Of a stretch of 64,000 bases of DNA, positions 20,127 through 28,740 are shown in pieces. Where the stretch lies: positions 434,001-498,000 of the forward strand of contig CAVOGX010000014.1 in NCBI GenBank assembly GCA_963695505.1, given 5' to 3'. This DNA comes from JACSRF01 sp963695505 (GTDB taxonomy: Bacteria; Chloroflexota; Anaerolineae; Promineifilales; Promineifilaceae). Below the pieces are notes generated by a model. That model had not been told where the DNA came from, did not search any database, and worked only from the letters and a program-made list of their open reading frames with translations. Numbering within the stretch: the first letter of the stretch is position 1; every line of letters starts with the position of its first letter. The translations under genes and the position numbers were made by a program.

Positions 20127-21374
20127 TTAGTGAGCGCCGTTTCCGTTGAGTTTGGCGCGGTATTCTTCAGGAAAATGACGAATGGTGGATAACACAGGGC
20201 TAACAGCAAACTCACCCAGGGCGCAAAGCGTCTTACCCTTGATTTGCTTCGCAACACCTTCCAGGGTCTGCAAATCTTTTTGGTTGCCATGCCCGTCATA
20301 CATGCGGTCCAGCACCCGCTCCATCCAGAAGGTACCTTCGCGGCAGGGGGTGCATTTTCCACAGGATTCGTGCTTGAAGAAGTGAATCATCTTCTTGGCT
20401 GCCCACACCATGTCTACCGTCTCGTCCATGACAATGACCGAGGCGGATCCCATCACCGAATCGTATTCGTTTAACCCTTCGTAGGTCAGGGGCGCATCCA
20501 GTGCTTCCTCGGTAATTACCGGGCCAGAGCCGCCGCTGGGCAGTAGGGCTTTAAATTTCTTGCCTCCGGAAACGCCACCGGCCAATTCCAGCAGATGGCG
20601 GTAGGTGACACCCATGCTCACTTCGTAGTTGCCGGGATTTTCCACGTGCCCGCTCATGCACACAATTTTTGGACCAGGACTTTGAGGCGTACCCATAGTT
20701 TTGTACCAATCAGCCCCGTTGATAATGATGGGGGGGACGTTGGCCAGCGTTTCGGTATTGTTGACCACCGTCGGTTTGCCATACAGCCCTTCGATAGCGG
20801 GGAAGGGCGGCTTAGCCCAAGGCTGGCCCAGTTCGCCTTCCAGCGATTTGATGAGAGCAGTTTCCTCGCCACAGATGTAGGCGCCGGCGCCAAAGTGGCA
20901 GTAGAAGTCGCAGCTAAAGTCGCTCCCCATAATGTTCTGGCCAATGATCCCGGCTGCATAGGCTTCCTGCAGCGCATCTTCAAATGCATAAGCGGCGTCC
21001 ATGTATTCACCGCGAAAGTAGTTGTAGACAGCTTTAGCGCCAATGGCGTAAGCGGCGATAAGGGCGCCTTCAATTACCTGGTGGGGGTTATATTCACACA
21101 GTTCACGGTCTTTGAACGTGCCGGTTTCAGATTCGTCGGTGTTGATGATGACGTATTTGTCGCCAGGCGCTTTGGGGATGAAGCCCCACTTGACACCGGT
21201 AGGAAAGCCTGCGCCGCCCCGCCCGCGCAGGTTTGAGTCGCGTACCACTTGCGTGACTTCAGCGGTAGTCATAGACAGCGCTTTTTTCAGGGCATCGTAA
21301 CCGCCATTAGCCTGGTATACGTTTAGTTTGTGAATGTTTGGTATGTCTCGGTGGCGTAATAAAATATGTGCCAT
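20127..21374 (-). CDS. nuoF: NADH-quinone oxidoreductase subunit F
   Basis: 415 residues, intact. The FMN/NADH site is GRGGAGFPTGVKW, with the loop INTDESETGTFKDRE; the 4Fe-4S cluster N3 is bound by ESCGKCTPCREGTFW and a later Cys in KTLCALGEFA. It oxidises NADH. Its presence with NuoE and NuoG shows a complete NADH-dehydrogenase module, which some complex I-like enzymes of related bacteria lack. Confidence 0.96.
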   Translation of the reverse strand: MAHILLRHRDIPNIHKLNVYQANGGYDALKKALSMTTAEVTQVVRDSNLRGRGGAGFPTGVKWGFIPKAPGDKYVIINTDESETGTFKDRELCEYNPHQVIEGALIAAYAIGAKAVYNYFRGEYMDAAYAFEDALQEAYAAGIIGQNIMGSDFSCDFYCHFGAGAYICGEETALIKSLEGELGQPWAKPPFPAIEGLYGKPTVVNNTETLANVPPIIINGADWYKTMGTPQSPGPKIVCMSGHVENPGNYEVSMGVTYRHLLELAGGVSGGKKFKALLPSGGSGPVITEEALDAPLTYEGLNEYDSVMGSASVIVMDETVDMVWAAKKMIHFFKHESCGKCTPCREGTFWMERVLDRMYDGHGNQKDLQTLEGVAKQIKGKTLCALGEFAVSPVLSTIRHFPEEYRAKLNGNGAH

Positions 21375-21400
21375 GCCTTAACCTCAATATGCTGTGCTGG

Positions 21401-21934
21401 TTATTTTTTCACTGCGTAGGACATCACTTTTTCGACAACGGCCGTTTCTGAACTAGCCCCCTCAGCCTCTGCCCGCAGCCGCGCCAGCAATTGCTCGAAC
21501 TTTTCCTCGTCCAGATGCTCCTCAAACTTCAAATTGCATTGCAGCATCGGTGCGCGATCGCAAGCCCCCAGGCACATCACCGTCTTCATCGTAAACAACC
21601 CGTCTTCTGTCGTGCCATCCACGGGAATACCCAGTTTATTTGTCGCCATCTCCACGAATTCGTCTGCCCCACGCAGGGCACAGGCTAGATCATTGCAGAT
21701 CTCCAACACATACTTACCAACTGGTTCTTCATAATACAATGAATAAAAACCTGATAACGACAGTACGTGGGTCGGATCCAGTCCAAGAATATCGGCCACT
21801 TCCCGCATCGCTTCCTGGCTCATATAGCCATATTCGCGTTGGGCCAGGTGCATCAGCGGCAGCACCGCCGATTTCTTGGTCGGAAAGCGAGCCAAAATAC
21901 CTTTAATCTCTTGAGCGTACTTTTCAGCGATCAA
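21401..21934 (-). CDS. nuoE: NADH-quinone oxidoreductase subunit E
   Basis: 177 residues, thioredoxin-like 2Fe-2S protein. The four cluster ligands are the Cys of VLEICNDLACALRG and of KTVMCLGACDRAPML. An extended, Ala/Glu-rich C-terminus follows. Intact. Confidence 0.95.
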   Translation of the reverse strand: MIAEKYAQEIKGILARFPTKKSAVLPLMHLAQREYGYMSQEAMREVADILGLDPTHVLSLSGFYSLYYEEPVGKYVLEICNDLACALRGADEFVEMATNKLGIPVDGTTEDGLFTMKTVMCLGACDRAPMLQCNLKFEEHLDEEKFEQLLARLRAEAEGASSETAVVEKVMSYAVKK

Positions 21935-21954
21935 CGTTTACTCCATACAGTAAA

Positions 21955-21974
21955 CTGCGCCAATCAAGGCGCAG
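21955..21974 (-). other. Intercistronic hairpin between nuoD and nuoE
   Basis: CTGCGCC and GGCGCAG form a perfect 7-bp stem with a 6-nt loop in the 46-nt gap. No T-run follows in the direction of transcription, so it is more likely an mRNA processing or stability element than a terminator. Confidence 0.45.
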
Positions 21975-21980
21975 CAAAAA

Positions 21981-23237
21981 TTAGCGATCAATTTCGCCCA
22001 AAACAATGTCAATTGACCCAATAATCGCCACTAGATCGGCCACAAACAAATTTTTGGCCATTTTTGGGAGCGAGGCCAGATTTACATAAGAAGGCGCCCG
22101 GAAATGAACCCGCGCCGGTTTGGGTCCACCATCTCCACGGAGATAACAGGCAAACTCCCCACGCGGCGACTCTACACTCTGGTAAACAAACCCTTTCGGC
22201 GCTTTAAACCCTTCCGTCCACAGCTTGAAGTGGTGAATCACCGCTTCCATGCTCGTCCCTAGTTCCGAACGCGGCGGCGGCACTATTTTGTAGTCGTCAA
22301 TATTTACCGGCCCATCCGGCAGTTTATCCAACGCCTGCTCTAATATGCGTAGGCTTTCCCTAAATTCCTGAATGCGGCACAAATACCGGGCATATACGTC
22401 CCCATCGGTGTGGGTGGGCACGTCAAAATCGTACTGCTCGTAACCGCAGTAAGGTTGTGCTTTGCGAATATCCCAATTTACACCGGATGCTCGTAAACTG
22501 GGTCCGGTCAAACCCCAAGCCACGGCGTCTTCTGCCGAGATTACCCCTACGCCTTTTGTGCGATTAAGGAAAATGGGATTGTTTGTCAACAGGGCTTCGT
22601 AGTCAGCCAGACGCGCGGGGAAGAAGTCGAGAAAATGGCGCACGGCTGGAATAAACTCTTCAGGTAAATCGCGCCACACACCTCCAGGACGAAAATAGCT
22701 GACCATCATGCGCTGGCCGGAAACCATCTCAAACAAATCGAGAATGTACTCACGCTCGCGGAAGCAGTACAAGAAGACGGTCATCGCCGCCAGGTCCAAC
22801 GCGTGGGTCCCAAGCCATACCAGATGGCTGGCAATGCGCGCCAGTTCCGTGAGAATGAGGCGAATGGACTGGCCACGAGGTGTGGCTTCGACGCCAAGCA
22901 GTTTTTCGACGGCCAAAATATAGCCCAGGTTATTAGACATGGGAGAGAGATAGTCCATGCGGTCCGTCATCACCAAGGCTTTGGTGAAGGTTTTGGACTC
23001 CATGCTTTTTTCTATGCCCGTATGCAGGAAGCCAATGTCCGGGGCCAAATTGATAACCGTCTCACCATCTAATTCAACCAACAGGCGCAAAACGCCGTGG
23101 GTGCTGGGATGCTGTGGTCCCATGCTGAGCAGCATGTGTTCTTCGGCATCCACAATTTCCATGCCGGTGCCGACTTTAGCCCGCAACTCCTCTACCGTCA
23201 GTTCTTGTATTTTGTCACTTCCAGTTGATAGTGTCAT
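21981..23237 (-). CDS. nuoD: NADH-quinone oxidoreductase subunit D
   Basis: 418 residues, intact 49-kDa subunit. The quinone-site motif GPQHPSTHGVLRLLVELDGE is near residue 34, and the C-terminal Asp/Arg elements (GSIDIVLGEIDR) are present. It shares the quinone pocket with NuoB. Confidence 0.96.
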   Translation of the reverse strand: MTLSTGSDKIQELTVEELRAKVGTGMEIVDAEEHMLLSMGPQHPSTHGVLRLLVELDGETVINLAPDIGFLHTGIEKSMESKTFTKALVMTDRMDYLSPMSNNLGYILAVEKLLGVEATPRGQSIRLILTELARIASHLVWLGTHALDLAAMTVFLYCFREREYILDLFEMVSGQRMMVSYFRPGGVWRDLPEEFIPAVRHFLDFFPARLADYEALLTNNPIFLNRTKGVGVISAEDAVAWGLTGPSLRASGVNWDIRKAQPYCGYEQYDFDVPTHTDGDVYARYLCRIQEFRESLRILEQALDKLPDGPVNIDDYKIVPPPRSELGTSMEAVIHHFKLWTEGFKAPKGFVYQSVESPRGEFACYLRGDGGPKPARVHFRAPSYVNLASLPKMAKNLFVADLVAIIGSIDIVLGEIDR

Positions 23238-23298
23238 ATTGGTTAGCTTTTATTTCGCAGCCATCGCAATTGTTGAGAAACCACCGATTGCTGATTCC

Positions 23299-23829
23299 CT
23301 AATCTTTTGCGTACGGTTTTTTCGCGTCGATCTCTTCCCAGTTAAAGGAAAACTGCACTTCTTCATAGCCCAGGGGGTAATCTTTGCGCAAGGGGTGCCC
23401 TTGCCAATCTTCGGGCAAGAATAGGCGACGCAAGCTTGTATTACCGGCAAAGCGCACACCCATCAAATCCCAAACTTCCATTTCCAGCCAGGTAGCTACA
23501 GGCCAGATTGTACCCACAGTTTCCGGCCCTTCGTCTGGGTCTTCAACCATAACGCGCAGGCGCAAGCGGTGGTTGTTGGGAATGGAATAGAGGTGGTAGT
23601 TGACGGCAAAGCGCGGGTAGTCGGGAAGCATGTCATCGGCACAGACGTCGGAAAGGAAATTGTACTGCAGCTCCGCGTCGTCCCTAAGAAGCTGGCATAC
23701 TTCTTTTATCTGTTTTTGCTCAATGAACAAGGTCTTTTCCCCGCGAAAGTCGAGCACTTCGGTAACAGCATCTGGAGAAACGGCCGTAATCTTGTCAATA
23801 ACCAGTTGCTCACGGTCCATCAGGCCCAA
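23299..23829 (-). CDS. nuoC: NADH-quinone oxidoreductase subunit C
   Basis: 176 residues. The 30-kDa subunit signature is in WLEMEVWDLMGVRF, followed by RLFLPEDWQGHPLRKDYPL. Separate from nuoD, not fused. The start overlaps the nuoB end by 10 nt. Confidence 0.95.
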   Translation of the reverse strand: MGLMDREQLVIDKITAVSPDAVTEVLDFRGEKTLFIEQKQIKEVCQLLRDDAELQYNFLSDVCADDMLPDYPRFAVNYHLYSIPNNHRLRLRVMVEDPDEGPETVGTIWPVATWLEMEVWDLMGVRFAGNTSLRRLFLPEDWQGHPLRKDYPLGYEEVQFSFNWEEIDAKKPYAKD

Positions 23830-24302
23830 TCCTTTAGTTTTTCGCCACGCACTTTTTCATGAAGGGTCATGATGCCGTTGATGAGCGCCTCGGGACGGGG
23901 CGGACAGCCGGCCACATAGACATCTACAGGCACAATCTCGTCCACACCCTGCACAATCGCATAGTTATTAAATATTCCCCCACATGAAGCGCAATCACCC
24001 ATAGCAATAACCCATTTAGGGGCCGCCATTTGGTCGTAGAGACGGCGCACGACGGGCGCCATTTTTCGCGAAACTCGCCCGGCCACAATCATCAAATCAG
24101 ACTGCCGGGGCGACGGGCGATTCAGCTCCATGCCAAACCGCGAGGCATCAAAATGGGCGGCCTGTGAAGACATCATTTCAATGGCACAGCAAGCGAGGCC
24201 AAAAAGCAGCGGCCACATAGCGTTGGTTCTCCCCCAGTTCACCAAATCTTCCAGGCGATGGGTAACAATGCCCATCGACCCCAGTTTTTGTTCTACTCCC
24301 AT
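23820..24302 (-). CDS. nuoB: NADH-quinone oxidoreductase subunit B
   Basis: 160 residues. Cluster N2 ligands are the adjacent pair in FGLACCAIEMM, the Cys of MGDCASCGG and VAGCPPRPE. Overlaps nuoA by 10 nt. Confidence 0.96.
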   Translation of the reverse strand: MGVEQKLGSMGIVTHRLEDLVNWGRTNAMWPLLFGLACCAIEMMSSQAAHFDASRFGMELNRPSPRQSDLMIVAGRVSRKMAPVVRRLYDQMAAPKWVIAMGDCASCGGIFNNYAIVQGVDEIVPVDVYVAGCPPRPEALINGIMTLHEKVRGEKLKDWA

Positions 24303-24658
24303 TCAAGCACTCCTTTTTTCCACACCCAGGCGTCACCCAAGATGAAAATGGCCATAAATATCAGCATTGCTACCAGCCCATAAATGCCTAATTTGCGAAA
24401 GGTCATGGCCCAGGGAACCAACAAAATAATGTCAACATCGAACAAAATAAACAGGACGGCAATGCGGTAAAACTTGACGGGTAAACGGCGCTGCGCTTCC
24501 CCAATCGCAGCCATCCCAGACTCGTAAGGCAATCCTTTTCGCGCAGACGGCCGTTTCGGCCCCAAATTCAGGGACAAAATAGGCAGCAAAATGGCAAAGA
24601 ATATTGCGATCCCCAATAATACAGCCAGGGGAAGGTAGTTAAAAAGTATTGGGTTCAT
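24293..24658 (-). CDS. nuoA: NADH-quinone oxidoreductase subunit A, first gene of the nuo locus
   Basis: 121 residues with three membrane helices; the loop YESGMAAIGEAQRRLPVKFY, the usual GxxR region and DVDIILLVPWA identify NuoA. It is the promoter-proximal gene of a locus running nuoABCDEFGHIJKLM, with nuoN further downstream. Confidence 0.95.
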   Translation of the reverse strand: MNPILFNYLPLAVLLGIAIFFAILLPILSLNLGPKRPSARKGLPYESGMAAIGEAQRRLPVKFYRIAVLFILFDVDIILLVPWAMTFRKLGIYGLVAMLIFMAIFILGDAWVWKKGVLEWE

Positions 24659-24703
24659 AACAATGCACTATTAATCCTGAGGTGGTCCAAATTTTGCCTG
24701 TGC

Positions 24704-24732
24704 ATTCTATCACAAGCAGAATGCCGTAGCAA
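24704..24732 (-). promoter_or_regulatory. Sigma-70-type promoter of the nuo locus
   Basis: On the minus strand TTGCTA (24732-24727) and TAGAAT (24709-24704) are separated by exactly 17 nt. The nuoA ATG lies ~45 nt downstream. Nothing else of note is in the 187-nt gap behind rpoD; I see no strong terminator for rpoD there, so some read-through into nuo is possible. Confidence 0.65.
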
Positions 24733-24845
24733 AGCCAGCCAAAGCCTTTCATGAAACCACAAACCGGACCACCCCCCTTCTAATAACAAGATGAAAACAG
24801 CTTGATCTACAGCAAAAGATTATGCAGACTCAATCGGTGCAATCT

Positions 24846-26537
24846 TTACGTTAAATAATCCCGCAGCGACTTGCTTCGGCTGGGATGTCGCAGCTTGCGC
24901 AGTGCCTTGGCTTCGATCTGGCGGATGCGTTCTCGGGTGACACCAAAGCTTTTCCCAACTTCTTCCAACGTATGGTCTTTACCGTCATTCAACCCAAAAC
25001 GCATCTCCAATACTTCCCGCTCTCGTTCGCTTAAAAAGCTGAGTACGTTGCGAATTTGCTCGCGCAGCAGCTCTTTCGAAGCCGCATCAACGGGTTCCAC
25101 CACGCTCTCATCTTCAATAAAATCTCCCAGTTCCGTGGAATCATCACTGTTTCCCACCGGGGTCTCTAAAGACATTGGGTCCATAGAAATGCGCAGAATG
25201 TCGCGGACTTTACCAACTGCTTGACGCCACTTACGGTTCAACACGGGGTCTAAGGGGCGGTCCGCGGCCAGAGAAGCTTTAATTACATCAGCCTCCTCCG
25301 CCGTCAGGTAACTAAGCTCCAAAGCCAATTCCTCAACCGTGGGTTCGTGTCCGAGTTTTTGTACCAGGTCGCGCTGTACGCGCACGATTTTGTTAATCGT
25401 TTCAAACATGTGTACGGGAATGCGTATGGTTCGCGCCTGATCGGCAATGGCCCGGCTGACTGCCTGCCGAATCCACCAGGTGGCATAGGTGCTAAATTTG
25501 TACCCTTTGGTGTGGTCAAATTTTTCAACTGCCCGCAGCAGCCCGACATTCCCTTCCTGTACCAGATCTAGCAACTGAATACCGCGCCCCATATAGCGCT
25601 TGGCCACGCTTACAACCAGCCGCAAATTGGCGCGAGTTAAATTTACTTTTGCCTCTTCTGCCAGGTTGTAAATCAGAAACTCATTGACCTTGAGGGCAAT
25701 GTTGGCGTCAATCATCCAATTGTAAAAGGTGTCCTGATCAGGAAGGGTTCCGGTTTCCTTATAAAACTCTTGTAACTGCTGCACAAGTTGCGGCGGAAGC
25801 AGGTAGAGCGCGGTGAAGGCAACAAAGCAACTGTTAGCCAGATCCGTCCAGGCATCATTCTGGCCCCAGCTGCCGTTATTCAGGTAAAGGCGCACATAGG
25901 ATGTGGTATTGGCATCCCACCCTTTGCGCAGTTTTTGCGCCTCGGCCACCATTGGCAAAAACTCAACTGGCTCTACTTCCAAATCGTGGCTGGCTGTTTT
26001 GATATTGGTCCAACCATCCAGTAAATCCTGGTAATTCGCCATCATAGCCCAAAAACGATGCCCCTCTTCTGATTCTTCATCGTCATCAGACTCGTCAATG
26101 GTGGCTTTCAGTTTTTCCAGGGTGTTAACGGCCGATAACTGGGTCGATAGCCATATTTCTTGTTCTGCGGAGAGTAGGGGAACCTGCCCAATTTCGCGCA
26201 GGTAAGTATGAACCGGGTCATCCTCCACCTCGGTGGTCAAGTAGGCATCGTCATCATCTTCTGTCAGGTCATCATCAAATCCATTGATTAAGCCAGAACT
26301 GTCACCCAGGTCATCTACGGTTTTGCCGCTGGCCGAAACAATTTGCACGTTCAGGCGCTGCAACTGCGCATACAGCCGATCAGCCTGTTCCTCGCTGGCC
26401 GAAGCTAGAATAGCCTGCATTTCAGATTCATTGATGACGCGCGTGCGACGAGCCTTTTTTACCAAGGCTTCGACGTCCATTTCATCGAATTCTTCTTCTT
26501 CCAGTTCTTCGTTTTCTAGATCTGGTTCAAATTCCAT
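24846..26537 (-). CDS. rpoD: Primary RNA polymerase sigma factor RpoD
   Basis: 563 residues. A very acidic N-terminus (ENEELEEEEFDEMD) corresponds to region 1.1. Region 1.2 is DDPVHTYLREIGQVPLLSAE, then comes a non-conserved insert (~residues 150-290), region 2 with GIQLLDLVQEGNVGLLRAVE and FSTYATWWIRQAVSRAI, region 3, and region 4.2 with TLEEVGKSFGVTRERIRQIE. It directs housekeeping transcription. It follows dnaG by 44 nt, the classic macromolecular-synthesis pairing. Confidence 0.95.
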   Translation of the reverse strand: MEFEPDLENEELEEEEFDEMDVEALVKKARRTRVINESEMQAILASASEEQADRLYAQLQRLNVQIVSASGKTVDDLGDSSGLINGFDDDLTEDDDDAYLTTEVEDDPVHTYLREIGQVPLLSAEQEIWLSTQLSAVNTLEKLKATIDESDDDEESEEGHRFWAMMANYQDLLDGWTNIKTASHDLEVEPVEFLPMVAEAQKLRKGWDANTTSYVRLYLNNGSWGQNDAWTDLANSCFVAFTALYLLPPQLVQQLQEFYKETGTLPDQDTFYNWMIDANIALKVNEFLIYNLAEEAKVNLTRANLRLVVSVAKRYMGRGIQLLDLVQEGNVGLLRAVEKFDHTKGYKFSTYATWWIRQAVSRAIADQARTIRIPVHMFETINKIVRVQRDLVQKLGHEPTVEELALELSYLTAEEADVIKASLAADRPLDPVLNRKWRQAVGKVRDILRISMDPMSLETPVGNSDDSTELGDFIEDESVVEPVDAASKELLREQIRNVLSFLSEREREVLEMRFGLNDGKDHTLEEVGKSFGVTRERIRQIEAKALRKLRHPSRSKSLRDYLT

Positions 26538-26581
26538 AATTTGTTAACCTGTCTTTTCCCTTGAGCGCCAGGATTGTGCGG

Positions 26582-28573
26582 TTAATACTCGCCTTCCGCA
26601 CGGCGACGCTGCAATGCGGACATTGAAGCAATGGCCTTGTCAATACGGCGTTTGTTCAAAGCCAATTCATGCACCTGCTTCTGGTAAAGTTGCAGCGTCT
26701 CCACATCCGACTCACGAGACACTTCTTGCACAAGCTGCCTAATCTCCTGCGAGAGGCTCTTCACCTGGTCTTGGCGCCACTGTAACACCGATAATGCCAG
26801 GGTATCTGGCAGCTTGTCCAGGCTGGCCGCGGGAATGGGGCTGATGGTTCGCAAGATCTGCAAACGGCTTTGCAGGAAATCATCGTCTAAACTATCGCAC
26901 AAATCCCCCTCAGTGACAAATGCGCCATCAATAACGACCTGCATGACGTGCTGCCACAACAATCTATCTTCTTGCAGAGAAAAATCGCCAGCCGATACCA
27001 CTTCCTGTTCCATGCGCTGTAGCAGTTGGTTTACACGCCCGACAATTTGGGGGTGGGCCATGCATTGGCGCAAGAAATTGGCTTCGCGGAAGTGTTGGTT
27101 TAACGGCCGTATCCGCACTTTTGGCATCGTCCGCACCTCTTCCGGCCAGGGTGCATCTGGTTCAGGCGGCAAATTCAGCGCCCCCTGCTGGGGGACGTCA
27201 ATTACTCCCCGCTGCCGGGGAGGACGTGAGGATTGTGGAAGCTGTACCTGGCGCAGCGCCCGCTCGTCTATGCGCAGTGTCCGCGCTAACTGCTGCCAAT
27301 AATGGTCGCGCTCTACCGGATCTTGAATATCTTTGATGAGCGGAATGACTTGCTGGGCAACGGCCGTTTTTCCTTTCGCGTCACCCATGTCCAAATCTTG
27401 CGTCAGCACCCCAATCACATACGCCACCACCGGCTGCGCCTGGGCCAAAAGCTTTGGCCACAAATCCGGGTTCGCGCGCAGTATCTTATCCGGGTCATTT
27501 CCCTCCGGCAGCGTAACAACGTGAATGTCGGCCTGCAAGCGCGCCTCATAGCGCACCAAACCCCGAGCATCAAAGCGCACTTCTACGTCGTGATCCAGCG
27601 TTTCCCGCGCCACCTGCAAACCACGCAGCGTCGCTTTTGCCCCGGCGGCGTCGGCATCCAGGGCCAGCACAAAACGCTTGGTATACCGCTTCAACAACTG
27701 CAACTGCCGCTCCGTCAGGGCCGTACCCATTTGTGCCACCATGTTATGATAGCCTTGCTGCCAGCCCTGCATCACATCCATGTACCCTTCCACAATGACC
27801 ACCTGCCGCGCTTCCCGAATAGCGCGCTTGGCCATGTCCAGGCCGTATAGCAAGCTGCTTTTGTCAAACAGTTCAGTTTGTGGGGAGTTCAGGTACTTGG
27901 GAATGCCATCTTTTTCTAACGTGCGCGCGCCAAAGCCCACAACACGGCCGTTTACGTCGCGAATGGGAATCATCAACCGGTTGCGAAACCGGTCATACCG
28001 CGTGCCGCGCTCCTCGTTCTCCGTCAACAACCCGGCTTCCAGCAGATCCTGATCGCTGTACCCCTGCTCATTAAAATGTGTGCGGCAACTGTCCCAGGAA
28101 TTTAGCGCAAAGCCCAGGCGAAAGGTCTCCAGCGTCTCTGCAGATAGCTGCCTTTCTTCCACGTAGCGCCGCGCTTCTTCGGCTTCCGGGGCATGCATCA
28201 GCAGCATGTAGTAGTAATCGGCGGCGGCCGCCAATAAATCGGTCGACTTTTGTTCAGCATCCTGCTTTGCCTTATTTACGGGCCGGTTATCCTCCAGCGT
28301 TACCCCCGCACGGCGCGCCATTTGCTCCAACGCCTCGCGGAAGTCCCAACCCTGTTTTTTCATAACAAAGGAAAAAAGGTCGCCACCCTCCGCGCAAGCG
28401 CCAAAACAGCGCCAGGTTTGGGTTTCCGGAAATACGTAAAAAGCTGGGGTGCGCGAGTTGGGGTGGAATGGGCAAAAACCGGCAAAGTTGCGTCCCGATT
28501 TCCTCAGGGACACACTTTCAGAAATGATATCGACGATGTCAAGTCGGCTTTTAATTTCTTCCGTAACGCTCAT
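26582..28573 (-). CDS. dnaG: DNA primase DnaG
   Basis: 663 residues, making RNA primers at the replication fork. The N-terminal zinc ribbon is C34-P-F-H37, then C56 and C60 (RCFGAC). The RNA polymerase domain has TOPRIM motifs IVEGYMDVMQG and FVLALDADAAG, after FRNRLMIPIRDVNGRVVGFG. The C-terminal ~170 residues are the helical helicase-binding region (ending ASMSALQRRRAEGEY). It is intact, and no rpsU is found upstream. Confidence 0.95.
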   Translation of the reverse strand: MSVTEEIKSRLDIVDIISESVSLRKSGRNFAGFCPFHPNSRTPAFYVFPETQTWRCFGACAEGGDLFSFVMKKQGWDFREALEQMARRAGVTLEDNRPVNKAKQDAEQKSTDLLAAAADYYYMLLMHAPEAEEARRYVEERQLSAETLETFRLGFALNSWDSCRTHFNEQGYSDQDLLEAGLLTENEERGTRYDRFRNRLMIPIRDVNGRVVGFGARTLEKDGIPKYLNSPQTELFDKSSLLYGLDMAKRAIREARQVVIVEGYMDVMQGWQQGYHNMVAQMGTALTERQLQLLKRYTKRFVLALDADAAGAKATLRGLQVARETLDHDVEVRFDARGLVRYEARLQADIHVVTLPEGNDPDKILRANPDLWPKLLAQAQPVVAYVIGVLTQDLDMGDAKGKTAVAQQVIPLIKDIQDPVERDHYWQQLARTLRIDERALRQVQLPQSSRPPRQRGVIDVPQQGALNLPPEPDAPWPEEVRTMPKVRIRPLNQHFREANFLRQCMAHPQIVGRVNQLLQRMEQEVVSAGDFSLQEDRLLWQHVMQVVIDGAFVTEGDLCDSLDDDFLQSRLQILRTISPIPAASLDKLPDTLALSVLQWRQDQVKSLSQEIRQLVQEVSRESDVETLQLYQKQVHELALNKRRIDKAIASMSALQRRRAEGEY

Positions 28574-28635
28574 TGGTTACCAGATCAACCTTCGCAAAAA
28601 CCGGTCATATATTGGGGGTGTTTTCAGCATCGCTG

Positions 28636-28641
28636 ATTATA
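28636..28641 (-). promoter_or_regulatory. -10 box of the dnaG-rpoD promoter
   Basis: A perfect TATAAT on the minus strand lies 62 nt before the dnaG ATG and behind the glyQS terminator. The -35 is weak (TTTCGA at about 19 nt). Confidence 0.5.
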
Positions 28642-28680
28642 CCTGAACAGCTCTACAATATCGAAAGTTTCTCCATTCAC

Positions 28681-28719
28681 AAAAAAACTCCCGGCGGCCT
28701 CGGAGGCTGTCGGGAGTTT
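28681..28719 (-). terminator. Rho-independent terminator of glyQS
   Basis: AAACTCCCG (28685-28693) and CGGGAGTTT (28711-28719) form a perfect outer stem with an inner GCCTCCGAGGC-type stem. On the minus strand a run of seven T follows. It lies 22 nt behind the glyS stop and insulates glyQS from dnaG. Confidence 0.92.
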
Positions 28720-28740
28720 GCTCACTGCCAATTGTAAATT